DNA of 64,000 nt from Faecalicatena contorta (GCF_003149105.1 NZ_QGDS01000008.1:1-64000); one strand, 5' to 3'. Positions 53,172 through 61,750 are shown, counted from the first letter of the stretch. Translations and numbers: made by a program. The notes: generated by a model not told the origin, from the sequence alone.

Positions 53172-53601
53172 ATATCCATTTTGGTTTCCCTATGGCAGTC
53201 AGTATACTGCTTTGTTTGCTGTGCCTTATGATTGTTGAAAACAATTATTGTCAATGTACAAGTTTGCTGACGAATATTTTATTTTCGTAGCAATGTACAT
53301 GGGAAAATGTTTAATATTATCAAGGGTAAAAAGAAACGGATTATAATGAAAGAAGTGGCGAGAGTAATGAAGAAGGCGCTGTGAGCCTGCTAAGTACAGC
53401 CAAGCTGTACGGAAAGAATGAATATATAATAACATGGAATATGGGAAAAGGAGGGTATGCTAATAAAATAAGTGAAAAGAATATTAAAGTTGTGCTATAA
53501 TCGTGAAAAGAGTTAGAAGAGATTTGAGTCGCGTTGTTTTAAGCCGGCTGATTTTTATATAACAGGAAATTATATTGTTTATTTTATGGAGGAAGTAAAT
53601 C

Positions 53602-54366
53602 ATGATTTTTGATACACATGCACATTATGATGATGAGCAGTTTGATGAGGACAGAGAGGAATTGCTATTATCCATGCAGGAAGACGGAGTCGGAACTATT
53701 GTTAATGCAGGTTCAGATGTGTCATCCTGGGAGGATATCCGGAACTTGACGGCAAGGTATCCTTTTGTGTACGGGGCAGTTGGAGTTCATCCTGATGATG
53801 TAGGCGAGTTGAACGAAGAGAACTTTAATCGGTTGAGAACGATTCTACAAGAAGAAAAGATAGTTGCCTTGGGTGAAATTGGTCTGGACTATTATTGGGA
53901 TAAAGAGAGCCATGAGGAGCAGAAGGAGTGGTTCATCCGACAGCTGGAGCTGGCGAAGGAACTGGAAATGCCCGTGATTATCCACAGCCGGGACGCTGCG
54001 GCAGATACACTTGAGATTATGAAAAAATATGGGGGGAAACTTCAGGGAGTTATTCATTGCTTTTCTTACTCAGCAGAACTGGCAAGGGAGTATGTGAAGA
54101 TGGGATTTTTTATTGGAATTGGTGGAGTAGTGACATTTCAAAATGCAAAAAAGCTGAAAGAAGTGGTAAAAGAGATTCCTCTGGAATTTTTAGTGCTTGA
54201 AACAGACTGCCCTTATCTGGCGCCGGTACCAAACAGGGGAAAAAGAAACTCTTCTTTAAACCTGATTTATGTGGCAGAACAGATTTCAGAATTGAAAGGG
54301 GTTTCTTACGAAGAGGTGGTTGCGCAGACAGAGAAAAATGCCAGGAGACTGTATGGTATGGAGTAA
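53602..54366 (+). CDS. tatD: TatD-family metal-dependent deoxyribonuclease
   Basis: A 254-residue TIM-barrel hydrolase. Metal ligands are in DTHAHYD (His6, His8), GEIGLDYYWD, IIHSRDAAADT, VIHCFS and LETDCPYL. ATG behind TGGAGG. It precedes rsmA, as in many Firmicutes, but the RNase M5 gene usually found between them is missing. The 53256-53601 region upstream contains a TATAAT near 53494 and no gene I can support. Confidence 0.93.
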   Translation: MIFDTHAHYDDEQFDEDREELLLSMQEDGVGTIVNAGSDVSSWEDIRNLTARYPFVYGAVGVHPDDVGELNEENFNRLRTILQEEKIVALGEIGLDYYWDKESHEEQKEWFIRQLELAKELEMPVIIHSRDAAADTLEIMKKYGGKLQGVIHCFSYSAELAREYVKMGFFIGIGGVVTFQNAKKLKEVVKEIPLEFLVLETDCPYLAPVPNRGKRNSSLNLIYVAEQISELKGVSYEEVVAQTEKNARRLYGME

Positions 54367-54535
54367 GAGTCTGATAATTTTTCCATAGAATAAAGTCTGC
54401 CATTTTCTTTATCATAAGCGGAATGCTTTTGCAGATTCCCCTTCTGATATATCAGGAAACTCCAGGTTTTAAGTTGCCCCATGGGTAAAAGTATATTATA
54501 CTGATTCAGGAAACTGCGTTTTGAAGGAGGAGCTT

Positions 54536-55411
54536 ATGAAGGAGCCCACATTAGGAAATCCACAGAATACAATAGCGGTTCTGCAGAAGTATCATTTTGT
54601 ATTTCAGAAGAAGTTTGGACAGAACTTCCTTATAGATACACATGTATTGAATAAAATTATCCGTTCGGCGGAAATTTCCAGTGAGGACATGGTATTGGAA
54701 ATCGGGCCTGGGATTGGAACAATGACTCAATATCTGGCACAGGCGGCAGGCCGGGTGACAGCAGTTGAGATTGACCGGGCACTGATTCCTATCCTGGAGG
54801 AAACGCTGGAAGATTATGAAAATGTAACAGTGTTGAATGAAGATATCCTGAAAGTGGATATAGCCGGACTTGCAGAGCGGGAGAATGGGGGGAAGCCGAT
54901 AAAGGTTGTTGCAAACCTGCCTTATTACATTACGACACCTATTATCATGGGGCTGTTTGAAAATCATGTTCCTTTGAAAAGTATCACCGTTATGGTACAA
55001 AAAGAGGTGGCGGAGAGGATGCAGGTAGGGCCGGGAAGCAAGGATTACGGCGCACTGTCTCTAGCTGTACAATATTATGCAAAACCATACATTGTAGCAA
55101 ATGTACCGCCTAATTGTTTTATGCCCAGGCCGAAAGTCGGTTCCGCGGTCATACGCCTGGACAGGTATGAAAAGCCACCGGTACAAGTGGATAATGAGAA
55201 GTTCATGTTTAAAATTATCAGGGCATCTTTCAATCAAAGAAGGAAAACCTTGGCTAATGGATTGAAAAATTCGTCGGAGTTGGATTTTTCAAAAGAAGAG
55301 ATAGAAACTTCCATACGGAGTCTCGGAAAGGGTGCAAGCGTACGGGGAGAAGCACTAACATTGGAAGAGTTTGCGGTATTAAGCAATACTTTAGGGCGTA
55401 ACAGAGCGTAA
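54536..55411 (+). CDS. rsmA: 16S rRNA dimethyladenosine transferase RsmA (KsgA)
   Basis: A 291-residue SAM methyltransferase that dimethylates two adenines near the 3' end of 16S rRNA. FGQNFLID, the SAM loop EIGPGIGTMTQYL, NLPYYITTPIIMGL and the C-terminal RASFNQRRKTLANGL are all present. ATG 54536 follows GGAGGAGCTT; a TTG 15 bp upstream overlaps that site and is rejected. The gene end lies in a stem TTTAGGGCGTAAC/GTTACGTCCTAAA that may terminate transcription. Confidence 0.96.
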   Translation: MKEPTLGNPQNTIAVLQKYHFVFQKKFGQNFLIDTHVLNKIIRSAEISSEDMVLEIGPGIGTMTQYLAQAAGRVTAVEIDRALIPILEETLEDYENVTVLNEDILKVDIAGLAERENGGKPIKVVANLPYYITTPIIMGLFENHVPLKSITVMVQKEVAERMQVGPGSKDYGALSLAVQYYAKPYIVANVPPNCFMPRPKVGSAVIRLDRYEKPPVQVDNEKFMFKIIRASFNQRRKTLANGLKNSSELDFSKEEIETSIRSLGKGASVRGEALTLEEFAVLSNTLGRNRA

Positions 55412-55521
55412 AAATGTTACGTCCTAAAGCATGTTTTAGGGCATATTAAAGCAAAAACAGCCTGATTTTTGGAAAATATCTCTATTTTGGGCAAGTTCAT
55501 AAAGATTTTATAGACATTTCA

Positions 55522-55550
55522 TTGTATAAAAAGGGCTTTTTTAGTATAAT
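55522..55550 (+). promoter_or_regulatory. Promoter for the citrate synthase gene
   Basis: TTGTAT, 17-bp spacer, TATAAT, about 50 bp before the start codon. Confidence 0.75.
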
Positions 55551-55599
55551 AATTGAGTCGGACAAGTGAATAGAATGATAAAAGGAAAGGAGAGGTTTT

Positions 55600-56979
55600 A
55601 TGGTAAAAATGAAAAAGGACATTGATAATATCTTTTTTGAAAACACCCCCAGGATTGAAGAGTTAGCTCGTATCTGTGAGGAGAACAATGCAATCGAAAA
55701 AGAGCTTTACACGAAATACGAGGTGAAAAGAGGCCTGCGAGACTTAAATGGTAAAGGCGTACTGGCAGGTTTAACAAATATATCGGATGTATGTGCCAGT
55801 AAGATTGTGGACGGGAAGGAAGTTCCCTGCGAGGGAAACCTCTACTATCGTGGTTATAATATCAAAGATCTTGTAAAAGGTTTTCTGGACGCGGAGCATC
55901 CGGGATTTGAGGAGACAGCGTACCTTCTCCTGTTTGGTAACCTGCCCAATGCGGTACAGTTAAAGGAATTTCAGGATATACTTGCAGAACGCAGAACGCT
56001 TCCTCCGAATTTTGTACGTGATGTAATTATGAAAGCACCAAGCCGGGATATGATGAATAGCATTTCCAGATGTATCCTGAACTTGTATTCTTATGATAAA
56101 AATGCAGATGACACATCGATTCCAAATGTACTGCGCCAGTCTTTGAATTTAATCAGCCAGTTCCCTATGCTCATGGTTTACGGTTATCATGCATATAATT
56201 ATAGAAGAGGTGAAGACTTGTATATATATGCACCTTACCCGGAGCTGTCTATGGCAGAAAACATTCTCATGATGCTTCGTGAGGACAGGCAGTATACAAA
56301 GCTGGAAGCTCAGATTCTGGATATGGCCCTAGTGCTCCACATGGATCATGGCGGCGGTAACAACTCTACGTTTACAACTCATGTTGTAACATCTTCAGGT
56401 ACAGACACTTATTCAACAATTGCGGCAGCCATGGCATCTTTGAAAGGGCCGAAACACGGCGGTGCCAATATAAAGGTAACGCAGATGTTTGAGGATATGA
56501 AGAGTAATCTGACGAACTGGGAAGATGACAGTCAGATACGCCAGTACCTGGTTGATTTGCTGGATAAGAAAGCTTTTGATAAAAAAGGGCTGATTTATGG
56601 AATGGGTCATGCAGTTTATTCTATGTCCGATCCAAGAGCGGATATTTTTAAAGCATTTGTTAAGAAGCTTGCAACAGAAAAGGGTTATGAAGCAGAATAT
56701 GCCCTGTACGAGAAAGTGGAGAATATGGCGCCGGAGATTATCGGCGAGAAACGCAGGATGTATAAAGGGGTCAATGCGAATGTGGACTTTTACAGTGGCC
56801 TTGTGTATGGCATGTTGGATCTTCCGCCGGCATTATACACTCCAATATTTGCAGCAGCCCGTATTGTTGGATGGAGCGCGCACAGACTGGAAGAGCTTAA
56901 GAATGTAGATAAGATTATTCGCCCGGCATATAAGCCGCTTGCACCTTATCGTGATTACATAAAATTAGATGACAGGTAG
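55600..56979 (+). CDS. Citrate synthase (citrate/2-methylcitrate synthase family)
   Basis: A 459-residue enzyme condensing oxaloacetate and acetyl-CoA. Catalytic regions are LHMDHGGGNNSTFTTHVV with its first His, the MASLKGPKHGGANIK loop, YGMGHAVYSMSDPRA with the second His, and the Asp in ANVDFYSGLVY. The long N-terminus is typical of the clostridial type II-like form. ATG behind AAAGGAGAGG. With the aconitase-family hydratase at 35.5 kb it would feed 2-oxoglutarate synthesis. An alpha/beta hydrolase follows 8 bp downstream. Confidence 0.94.
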   Translation: MVKMKKDIDNIFFENTPRIEELARICEENNAIEKELYTKYEVKRGLRDLNGKGVLAGLTNISDVCASKIVDGKEVPCEGNLYYRGYNIKDLVKGFLDAEHPGFEETAYLLLFGNLPNAVQLKEFQDILAERRTLPPNFVRDVIMKAPSRDMMNSISRCILNLYSYDKNADDTSIPNVLRQSLNLISQFPMLMVYGYHAYNYRRGEDLYIYAPYPELSMAENILMMLREDRQYTKLEAQILDMALVLHMDHGGGNNSTFTTHVVTSSGTDTYSTIAAAMASLKGPKHGGANIKVTQMFEDMKSNLTNWEDDSQIRQYLVDLLDKKAFDKKGLIYGMGHAVYSMSDPRADIFKAFVKKLATEKGYEAEYALYEKVENMAPEIIGEKRRMYKGVNANVDFYSGLVYGMLDLPPALYTPIFAAARIVGWSAHRLEELKNVDKIIRPAYKPLAPYRDYIKLDDR

Positions 56980-56987
56980 ATGTTGAG

Positions 56988-57914
56988 ATGAAAGATGAAT
57001 TTTACTTCCCGTCGAAGGATGGAAATACAGAGATTCATACAATTGAATGGAAGCCGGAGGGCGAAGTAAAAGCTGTTTTGCAGCTTTGTCATGGAATGGT
57101 TGAATATGTGAACCGCTATGATGAATTTGCGGATTTCCTGTGCCGGCAGGGATACTATGTAGTTGGGAATGACCATTTAGGGCATGGGAAGTCTGTACAA
57201 AGTAAAACAGAATATGGATATTTTAACGAGAAGTATGGGAACGCGTGTATATTGGGAGATATGCATACGCTTCGCCAGCGGACAGCTAAAAAATATCCAA
57301 AGGTTCCTTATTTTATGCTGGGCCACAGCATGGGTTCCGCACTTGTACGTCAATATATCCAGATGTATGGCAATGGTTTGAGCGGCATTATCCTTATTGG
57401 TGTGGTATCAGATCAAAAACGTGCAGCACTGCGTCTTACAAAGCGCATGTGCCGTATTATGGCGGCTTTCAAAGGATGGCATTACCGCAGTAAGCTAATT
57501 GATAAGCTGGCTATAGGGGGGTATAATAAGGGTTATAAGCCTGCAAGGACCAGGACGGACTGGGTAACCAGTGATGTTCAGATGCTGGACATGTATGCGG
57601 CAGATCCCCTCTGCTCCTTCATGTTTACCGTGAATGCATATTATCATATGTTCGGTGGTATGCTTCAGATGCAGAAAAAAGAGAGTATCTATATGATACC
57701 AAAGATTTTGCCTATACTGATTGCTGCAGGAGCTGAGGACCCCGTGGGCGGGTTTGGCAAGGGAGTCAGGAAGATTTACGAGAAATATAAGGCAGCAGGC
57801 ATCCAGGATGTTACTTTGCGGTTATATGCCGGGGACAGGCATGAACTGCTCAATGAGACGGACAGAAAACAAGTGTATGAAGATTTGTACGAATGGCTGG
57901 AAAGTAAAATATAA
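56988..57914 (+). CDS. Alpha/beta hydrolase, monoacylglycerol-lipase-like
   Basis: A 308-residue Hydrolase_4-type protein. The nucleophile elbow is GHSMGSALVRQY, the oxyanion region LCHGMVEYVNRYDEFADFL, the acidic residue in AAGAEDPVGG and the His in GDRHELLNE. It is soluble with no signal peptide. Starting only 8 bp after citrate synthase, it is probably cotranscribed. The substrate is likely a carboxyl ester or lysophospholipid, by family only. Confidence 0.9.
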   Translation: MKDEFYFPSKDGNTEIHTIEWKPEGEVKAVLQLCHGMVEYVNRYDEFADFLCRQGYYVVGNDHLGHGKSVQSKTEYGYFNEKYGNACILGDMHTLRQRTAKKYPKVPYFMLGHSMGSALVRQYIQMYGNGLSGIILIGVVSDQKRAALRLTKRMCRIMAAFKGWHYRSKLIDKLAIGGYNKGYKPARTRTDWVTSDVQMLDMYAADPLCSFMFTVNAYYHMFGGMLQMQKKESIYMIPKILPILIAAGAEDPVGGFGKGVRKIYEKYKAAGIQDVTLRLYAGDRHELLNETDRKQVYEDLYEWLESKI

Positions 57915-57951
57915 TCTTAGCTGAAGTATGCTTTATATGAGGTGTTGATTT

Positions 57952-57980
57952 GGGAACAGGGCTTGACCTGTTCTCTTTTT
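57952..57980 (+). terminator. Rho-independent terminator
   Basis: GGGAACAGG, 6-nt loop, CCTGTTCTC then T5. Confidence 0.82.
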
Positions 57981-58023
57981 ATATAATAAGAAAATAAATT
58001 TAATAGATAACAAGTAACCTTAT

Positions 58024-58084
58024 ATGGTGAGTAATTGATAATAAGAAGCGTAAAAGAGACGTTTTTAATGAAATCACTCACCAT
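58024..58084. repeat. Inverted repeat of 9 bp with structured interior
   Basis: ATGGTGAGT at 58024-58032 pairs with ACTCACCAT at 58076-58084, with partial AAAGAGACG/CGTTTTT pairing inside. It lies in a gene-free stretch between the hydrolase terminator and a pseudogene and could be a small element or old terminator. Confidence 0.4.
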
Positions 58085-58104
58085 TTGTGTTGTTTCTGAC
58101 TGAG

Positions 58105-58243
58105 TTATTTGTTATTCAGGTTTGTAAGTGCAGCAGTTGAATCCCGCACAATCAATTCGGTATTTAACAGTACATGTTCAGTAGTGGCGGAGGGGGTTTC
58201 AATTAAATTAATTAGTATATTGCAGGCCTGCTGGCCAATCCTG
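58105..58243 (-). pseudogene. Remnant of a LacI-family regulator (C-terminal 45 residues only)
   Basis: Minus-strand translation gives IGQQACNILINLIE, then VLLNTELIVRDSTAALT before a TAA at 58105. This is the usual C-terminal end of LacI/GalR repressors. Upstream of about 58243 the homology stops and stop codons appear, so the DNA-binding and sugar-binding parts are gone. Confidence 0.75.
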
Positions 58244-58260
58244 CCCCGGGATTAGCGCAT

Positions 58261-58551
58261 ATGGATGCAGGTGGTTATACAGCTTTATATTTCCATGCGA
58301 AGCAAAGTGTATTCGGAAAAACTCCTGGAGACAGCCTGTATCCTCATATTGCATATGTTTATACAAGGCCGCCCAGACCAACAAAAGAAGAGGAAGAAGC
58401 CCTGAATGATCCGGGAACATATATTAAGATGAATTCCAGGGAGACTTATAATGTATATTGTCCGAATCCGATTCTCCGCGTTGAGAAGAATCCAACAGAT
58501 ATGACTCATTTACGGCCTGATTTATTTCCGGATAAAGAGAAGGAAAAATAA
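58261..58551 (+). pseudogene. Unrecognised open frame, probably a truncated gene
   Basis: The 96 codons from ATG 58261 give a basic/acidic mixed protein with HIAYVYTRPPRPTKEEEEAL and CPNPILRVEKNPTDMTHLRP; the C-terminus looks like that of a real protein. No ribosome binding site precedes the ATG. The frame is open upstream only to about 58216, where it runs into the LacI remnant. I read it as the 3' end of a gene whose 5' part was lost in the same deletion. Function unknown. Confidence 0.4.
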
Positions 58552-58572
58552 TATTGAGATAATATACTGCAA

Positions 58573-58620
58573 AACAGCAGAATCCCCGAGAACCTTAGGT
58601 TCGCGGGGATTCTGTTGTTT
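58573..58620 (+). terminator. Strong rho-independent terminator
   Basis: AACAGCAGAATCCCCG and CGGGGATTCTGTTGTT form a stem with one mismatch around AGAACCTTAGGTTCG-type inner pairing, then T-rich sequence. Confidence 0.85.
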
Positions 58621-58642
58621 TATAGTTATCTAAAGGAATGAG

Positions 58643-58718
58643 AGTAAAGTGCGACATCCTGGGTCTCCCCAAGATGTCTTTACTTTATGAGGGGGGAGAT
58701 AGTTGTTTATCAACTATC
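58643..58718 (+). other. Two consecutive hairpins at the left edge of the prophage-like element
   Basis: First: AGTAAA with TTTACT, and GACATC with GATGTC, separated by a 4-nt bulge (58643-58684). Second: GATAGTTG, loop TTTAT, CAACTATC (58698-58718). No gene lies between 58552 and 58857. They could be an attachment-site region or a structured RNA. Confidence 0.4.
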
Positions 58719-58857
58719 TAAGACCTAGTATAAAAGAAAATTGTGTCCAAAATATGTTAGAAGTATAAAAGAAAACGAAAAATTATTATGAAACTCTTAA
58801 ATCAATTGATATTCTTTAATAGTATGAATATGTAAAACCAATAGGCATTACACCAAT

Positions 58858-59589
58858 TTAACAATCACCGTAAAGCCACTTATTTTCCCAACTCCTGAAC
58901 AAATCTATATCAAAAACAGACATATCCGAATCATAAGGGCAACAAGGCTTTGGTTCAAATTCTGGAACACAACAAAAATCACAGTGATCATAATATGAAT
59001 TATAAAGTGTTTTACCGCAGAAATCACATTGTTTTATATTCCATATAAAACAATCCATATCTTTATTATAGAACTGTCCATACATAGCCTTATCTAAATA
59101 TGTCATTTTATAGGTCAGGACACGCTTGTACCACCTGCAATAATCATCAAACGCGTAAGCAGCAGCCTCAGATGATACATCAAAAATATATGATACATCT
59201 TCAAAACTTCTGCACTTGGAATAATGGATAGACATTCGTGGGGCTAATATGTAACTTGCAAAAGCATTCGCCTCCTGTTCATTACGCTCTGACTCGCCTG
59301 TATGCTGCATGACATGGTGTCCAAGTTCATGCATAAGGGAAAAGCGTACACGCCCTTTGGGGTTATTTGCGTTGTAAGCTATAATCCTTGAATTACCATC
59401 TCTGAATGCATCTTCTGAACAGCACATACACATTTCATACAACTCTTCATTCCGGTTCAAAAGTTCATCATAGGTAAATATCCTGTATCCGTAGTACTTT
59501 AGGAGTGCTATGCAATCTATAGGAAATGATTTTACATTGCATTCTGCAAAAACCTTGATAGTGGCTCCGAGTATTTGATCGTTATCCAA
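58858..59589 (-). CDS. ImmA/IrrE-family metallo-endopeptidase
   Basis: A 243-residue protein with the zinc-protease motif MHELGHHVMQH and the downstream Glu in NEQEANAFASYILAP. A C-terminal treble-clef or zinc-ribbon-like tail has CDFCGKTLYNSYYDHCDFCC. In ICEBs1 and prophages such proteases cleave the cI-like repressor after DNA damage. It directly precedes, by gene order, the repressor it would cleave (16 bp gap, repressor first in transcription). ATG start, weak site. Confidence 0.9.
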   Translation of the reverse strand: MDNDQILGATIKVFAECNVKSFPIDCIALLKYYGYRIFTYDELLNRNEELYEMCMCCSEDAFRDGNSRIIAYNANNPKGRVRFSLMHELGHHVMQHTGESERNEQEANAFASYILAPRMSIHYSKCRSFEDVSYIFDVSSEAAAYAFDDYCRWYKRVLTYKMTYLDKAMYGQFYNKDMDCFIWNIKQCDFCGKTLYNSYYDHCDFCCVPEFEPKPCCPYDSDMSVFDIDLFRSWENKWLYGDC

Positions 59590-59605
59590 ATAAATCAGTC
59601 CTAAC

Positions 59606-59932
59606 TTAATCTATTTCGGACAAAAGTTTGATTAATTTCATTTTTTGTTCTGTAGAAAATTCCTTTCCATTGCGGGCAATTAACAGTTCCACGTCTTCAT
59701 AGGACGGTTCATAAGGAGTTGCTGGTGCCCCTTTGGACATTTCATCCAGTTGTTCTACTGTAATCCCTAAAGCTCTGCACATTGCTATTACATTATTAAC
59801 ATTAGCTTTCCCAGCACCATTTTTTAGTATTGTGTATACCGTCGTATATGGAAGTCCGCATTTTTCAGCAAAGGAGCGGGGATTGTATCCCTGTTTTTTA
59901 ATTAATTCATTGAGTATTCTTGCCTTTTCCAT
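59606..59932 (-). CDS. XRE-family repressor (cI/ImmR-like)
   Basis: A 108-residue protein with an N-terminal HTH (KKQGYNPRSFAEKCGLPYTTVYTILKNG) and a short C-terminal tail. Together with the ImmA/IrrE protease it forms a lysogeny or element-control switch. It is divergent from the Cro-like gene across a 200-bp region containing palindromic operators. ATG behind an AGAAAGAGGT stretch. Confidence 0.9.
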   Translation of the reverse strand: MEKARILNELIKKQGYNPRSFAEKCGLPYTTVYTILKNGAGKANVNNVIAMCRALGITVEQLDEMSKGAPATPYEPSYEDVELLIARNGKEFSTEQKMKLIKLLSEID

Positions 59933-60030
59933 GTATTACACCTCTTTCTAAGATGATTTGATTATATATGATAAATCAAAGAAAGTAAACAAAAATATTC
60001 GGAGAACCAAATGATTTTAAGTTCTACTCA

Positions 60031-60110
60031 CGAAATATTCGTAATTTCGTATATTTGGTGTTGACAAAATATGAATATTCGAATATAATCGTGATATAAA
60101 GTTCGAACTT
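60031..60110 (+). promoter_or_regulatory. Early promoter with palindromic operators
   Basis: TTGACA (60061-60066), 17-bp spacer, TATAAT (60084-60089). Three palindromes surround it: CGAAAT/ATTTCG (60031-60049), ATATTCGAATAT (60075-60086, overlapping the -10) and AAGTTCGAACTT (60099-60110). All share TTCG cores, as expected for repressor and Cro sites. Confidence 0.75.
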
Positions 60111-60135
60111 CCAAACATCAAGAAAGGAGGATTAC

Positions 60136-60342
60136 ATGTACAGCAATTTATTAAAGGCAATGAAAGAAAAAAAGATTACCTTTAAACAGGTGGCAGAACT
60201 TCTTGAATGTCAACTTAACACTGTGTCAGATAAGGCTAATGGTACTGTAAAGTGTGGATTTTCTATTGACGAAGTTCTACTAATTAAAAGAGTGTTTTTT
60301 CCAGAATATGAAATAGCATATCTGTTTGAAAGAGATATATAG
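60136..60342 (+). CDS. Cro-like small HTH protein
   Basis: A 68-residue protein with an HTH-like segment (ITFKQVAELLECQLNTVSDKANG) and a C-terminal FSIDEVLLIKRVFFPEYEIAYLF typical of small phage DUF739-like or Cro-like regulators. AGAAAGGAGG before the ATG. First plus-strand gene behind the operator-controlled promoter. Confidence 0.75.
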   Translation: MYSNLLKAMKEKKITFKQVAELLECQLNTVSDKANGTVKCGFSIDEVLLIKRVFFPEYEIAYLFERDI

Positions 60343-60442
60343 CAGTAAAAACCAAACTCTTGTTCGATATTTGAAGTATATCATTATTAGAAACGAGAGT
60401 CAATGTAGTAATATTGCTGAATTTTAGAAGGAGGGCAAGCCA

Positions 60443-60571
60443 TTGAATGAAAAAACGTGCGGGCAATGCAGACATTATGAATATTGTATGGAGTGTAGCA
60501 GAATGTATCCGTGCAGGGATTTTGTAAATGGCATACAAGAATACAGAGTTTTATATAAGAAGTGTTTTTAA
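60443..60571 (+). CDS. 42-residue Cys-rich phage protein
   Basis: TTG 60443 follows AGGAGGG at 7 nt and encodes a peptide with CGQCRHYEYCMEC and YPCRDF, resembling short zinc-binding phage proteins. It ends 15 bp before the next gene. The gene is small but the ribosome binding site and Cys spacing support it. Confidence 0.6.
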   Translation: MNEKTCGQCRHYEYCMECSRMYPCRDFVNGIQEYRVLYKKCF

Positions 60572-60586
60572 CAAAGGAGTGATACA

Positions 60587-60811
60587 TTGAGAACCAGGAA
60601 AAAAATTAAACAGGACAGCCGTGACCATTATGCGGGGCTTGAGAATGAAACACCCCCCAAGAGGGCAGTGAAGACATTCAAGCGGAAGCCTTACCAGGCG
60701 GAGGTTATGATACAGCAGCAGGGCGGACAGATGGAACATAAGGATATGCTGGAATATCTGGCGGAGAAATATGAGATTGGAAAAGGAGTGGGTGCAGGTG
60801 GCAAGGATTGA
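60587..60811 (+). CDS. Hypothetical phage protein, 74 residues
   Basis: TTG start behind AAAGGAGTGATACA. A basic N-terminal half (MRTRKKIKQDSRDHY) and an acidic C-terminal half (HKDMLEYLAEKYEIGKG). No motif recognised. It overlaps the start of the DUF1492-like gene, whose ribosome binding site lies within it, so the two are coupled. Confidence 0.6.
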   Translation: MRTRKKIKQDSRDHYAGLENETPPKRAVKTFKRKPYQAEVMIQQQGGQMEHKDMLEYLAEKYEIGKGVGAGGKD

Positions 60812-61256
60812 GGAAAACTCAGTTACTAATGAGAATGACAAGAAAAAAGAGTATCTGCGGGGGTATCTGTGGCATGGACGCAGGATAAAGCGTATTGAGG
60901 CTGAACTGGAGGAGGTTCGCAGGATAAAAAAAAATCCATCCATGAACATTGACGGGATGCCACATGCACGTAGTCAGAAAGACTTATCCGGATATGTGGC
61001 GCATCTGGATGCTTTGGAGGAAAAACTTTACGAAGAGGGTGTTGGGCAGGTAAAGACTTATAAGGATATTTCATGGAGAATTGGTCAGCTGCAGAATGAA
61101 AATGAGCGTGATGTGATGTTTTACCGATACATAAAAGGGTTGAAATTTTGGGAGATTGCACAGCAGATGGGGTACGATGAGCGGCAAATCCATAGGTTTC
61201 ATGGGAGTGCGTTGACACATTTGGATATACCGGAAGATGTCAGCTCATGTCAGTAA
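60798..61256 (+). CDS. DUF1492-like phage regulator with sigma-type HTH
   Basis: A 152-residue protein. The middle is coiled (RRIKRIEAELEEVRRIKKNP) and the C-terminus has a sigma-region-4-like HTH (ERDVMFYRYIKGLKFWEIAQQMGYDERQIHRFHGSAL). DUF1492/ArpU-type proteins control late genes and in complete phages sit just before the terminase. GTG 60798 lies 9 nt after AAAAGGAG. Confidence 0.75.
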   Translation: MARIEENSVTNENDKKKEYLRGYLWHGRRIKRIEAELEEVRRIKKNPSMNIDGMPHARSQKDLSGYVAHLDALEEKLYEEGVGQVKTYKDISWRIGQLQNENERDVMFYRYIKGLKFWEIAQQMGYDERQIHRFHGSALTHLDIPEDVSSCQ

Positions 61257-61383
61257 TACCTGTGCTATTATGCTAACATCAGGAAGAGAAAGAAAGAGCA
61301 AGAAGATCGGCAAGGAGAACAAGCCGGATGATGCTTTAGAAAATAAGAACAACAGAGAAAAGATTGTTAAGGAGGGATGTGGG

Positions 61384-61671
61384 TTGATTGAAGTAAGTAT
61401 CCTAAAGGATGAGATAAGAGTATTTGGCCATGCGGGTTATGCTCCATCAGGTCAAGATATTGTGTGTGCAGGGGTGGCAGCATTGAGTCAGACACTGGCC
61501 GCATCTCTGGATAATCTGGTAGAGGACAATCCAGAGTACACATTGGATTCAGGTGTGTTTATTTTAAAAACAAAGGATTTATCAGAAAAAGCAAAATTGT
61601 TGGTAGATTCTTTTTTTATTGGTGTCTGCGGCATTGCGGATACCTATCCGGATTACGTTCGGATTACATAA
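61384..61671 (+). CDS. Ribosomal-processing cysteine protease Prp-like, phage type
   Basis: A 95-residue protease. IEVSILKDEIRVFGHAGYAPSG gives the catalytic His and DIVCAGVAALSQTL the catalytic Cys, as in Prp, which removes the N-terminal extension of ribosomal protein L27 and processes capsid and scaffold proteins of phages such as 80alpha. TTG 61384 follows AAGGAGGG. Next gene products carry the matching NLQLFAE cleavage motif. The 61257-61383 gap may be the scar of lost head genes. Confidence 0.85.
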   Translation: MIEVSILKDEIRVFGHAGYAPSGQDIVCAGVAALSQTLAASLDNLVEDNPEYTLDSGVFILKTKDLSEKAKLLVDSFFIGVCGIADTYPDYVRIT

Positions 61672-61750
61672 TTTTGTCCGAAACTGACATTAAACTACAG
61701 TGAATGCTCTGGGCACGACGGTGAATGGAGTGGGCGCGGAAAGGAAAGTT

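Larger units (their letters stand above)
51680..53255 (+). mobile_element. IS110-family insertion sequence (ends approximate)
   Basis: The transposase gene is flanked by about 250 bp non-coding on the left and about 80 bp on the right, as in IS110-group elements, which lack terminal inverted repeats. The 11-mer ATTATTGTCAA occurs at both presumed borders (51669-51679 and 53244-53254), suggesting that insertion occurred in or next to this sequence. Exact ends need an empty-site comparison. Confidence 0.7.

Noticed and set aside
53256..53601. Small RNA or riboswitch upstream of tatD
   Set aside because: A TATAAT and short inverted stretches are present, but no consistent structure or known motif could be assigned.
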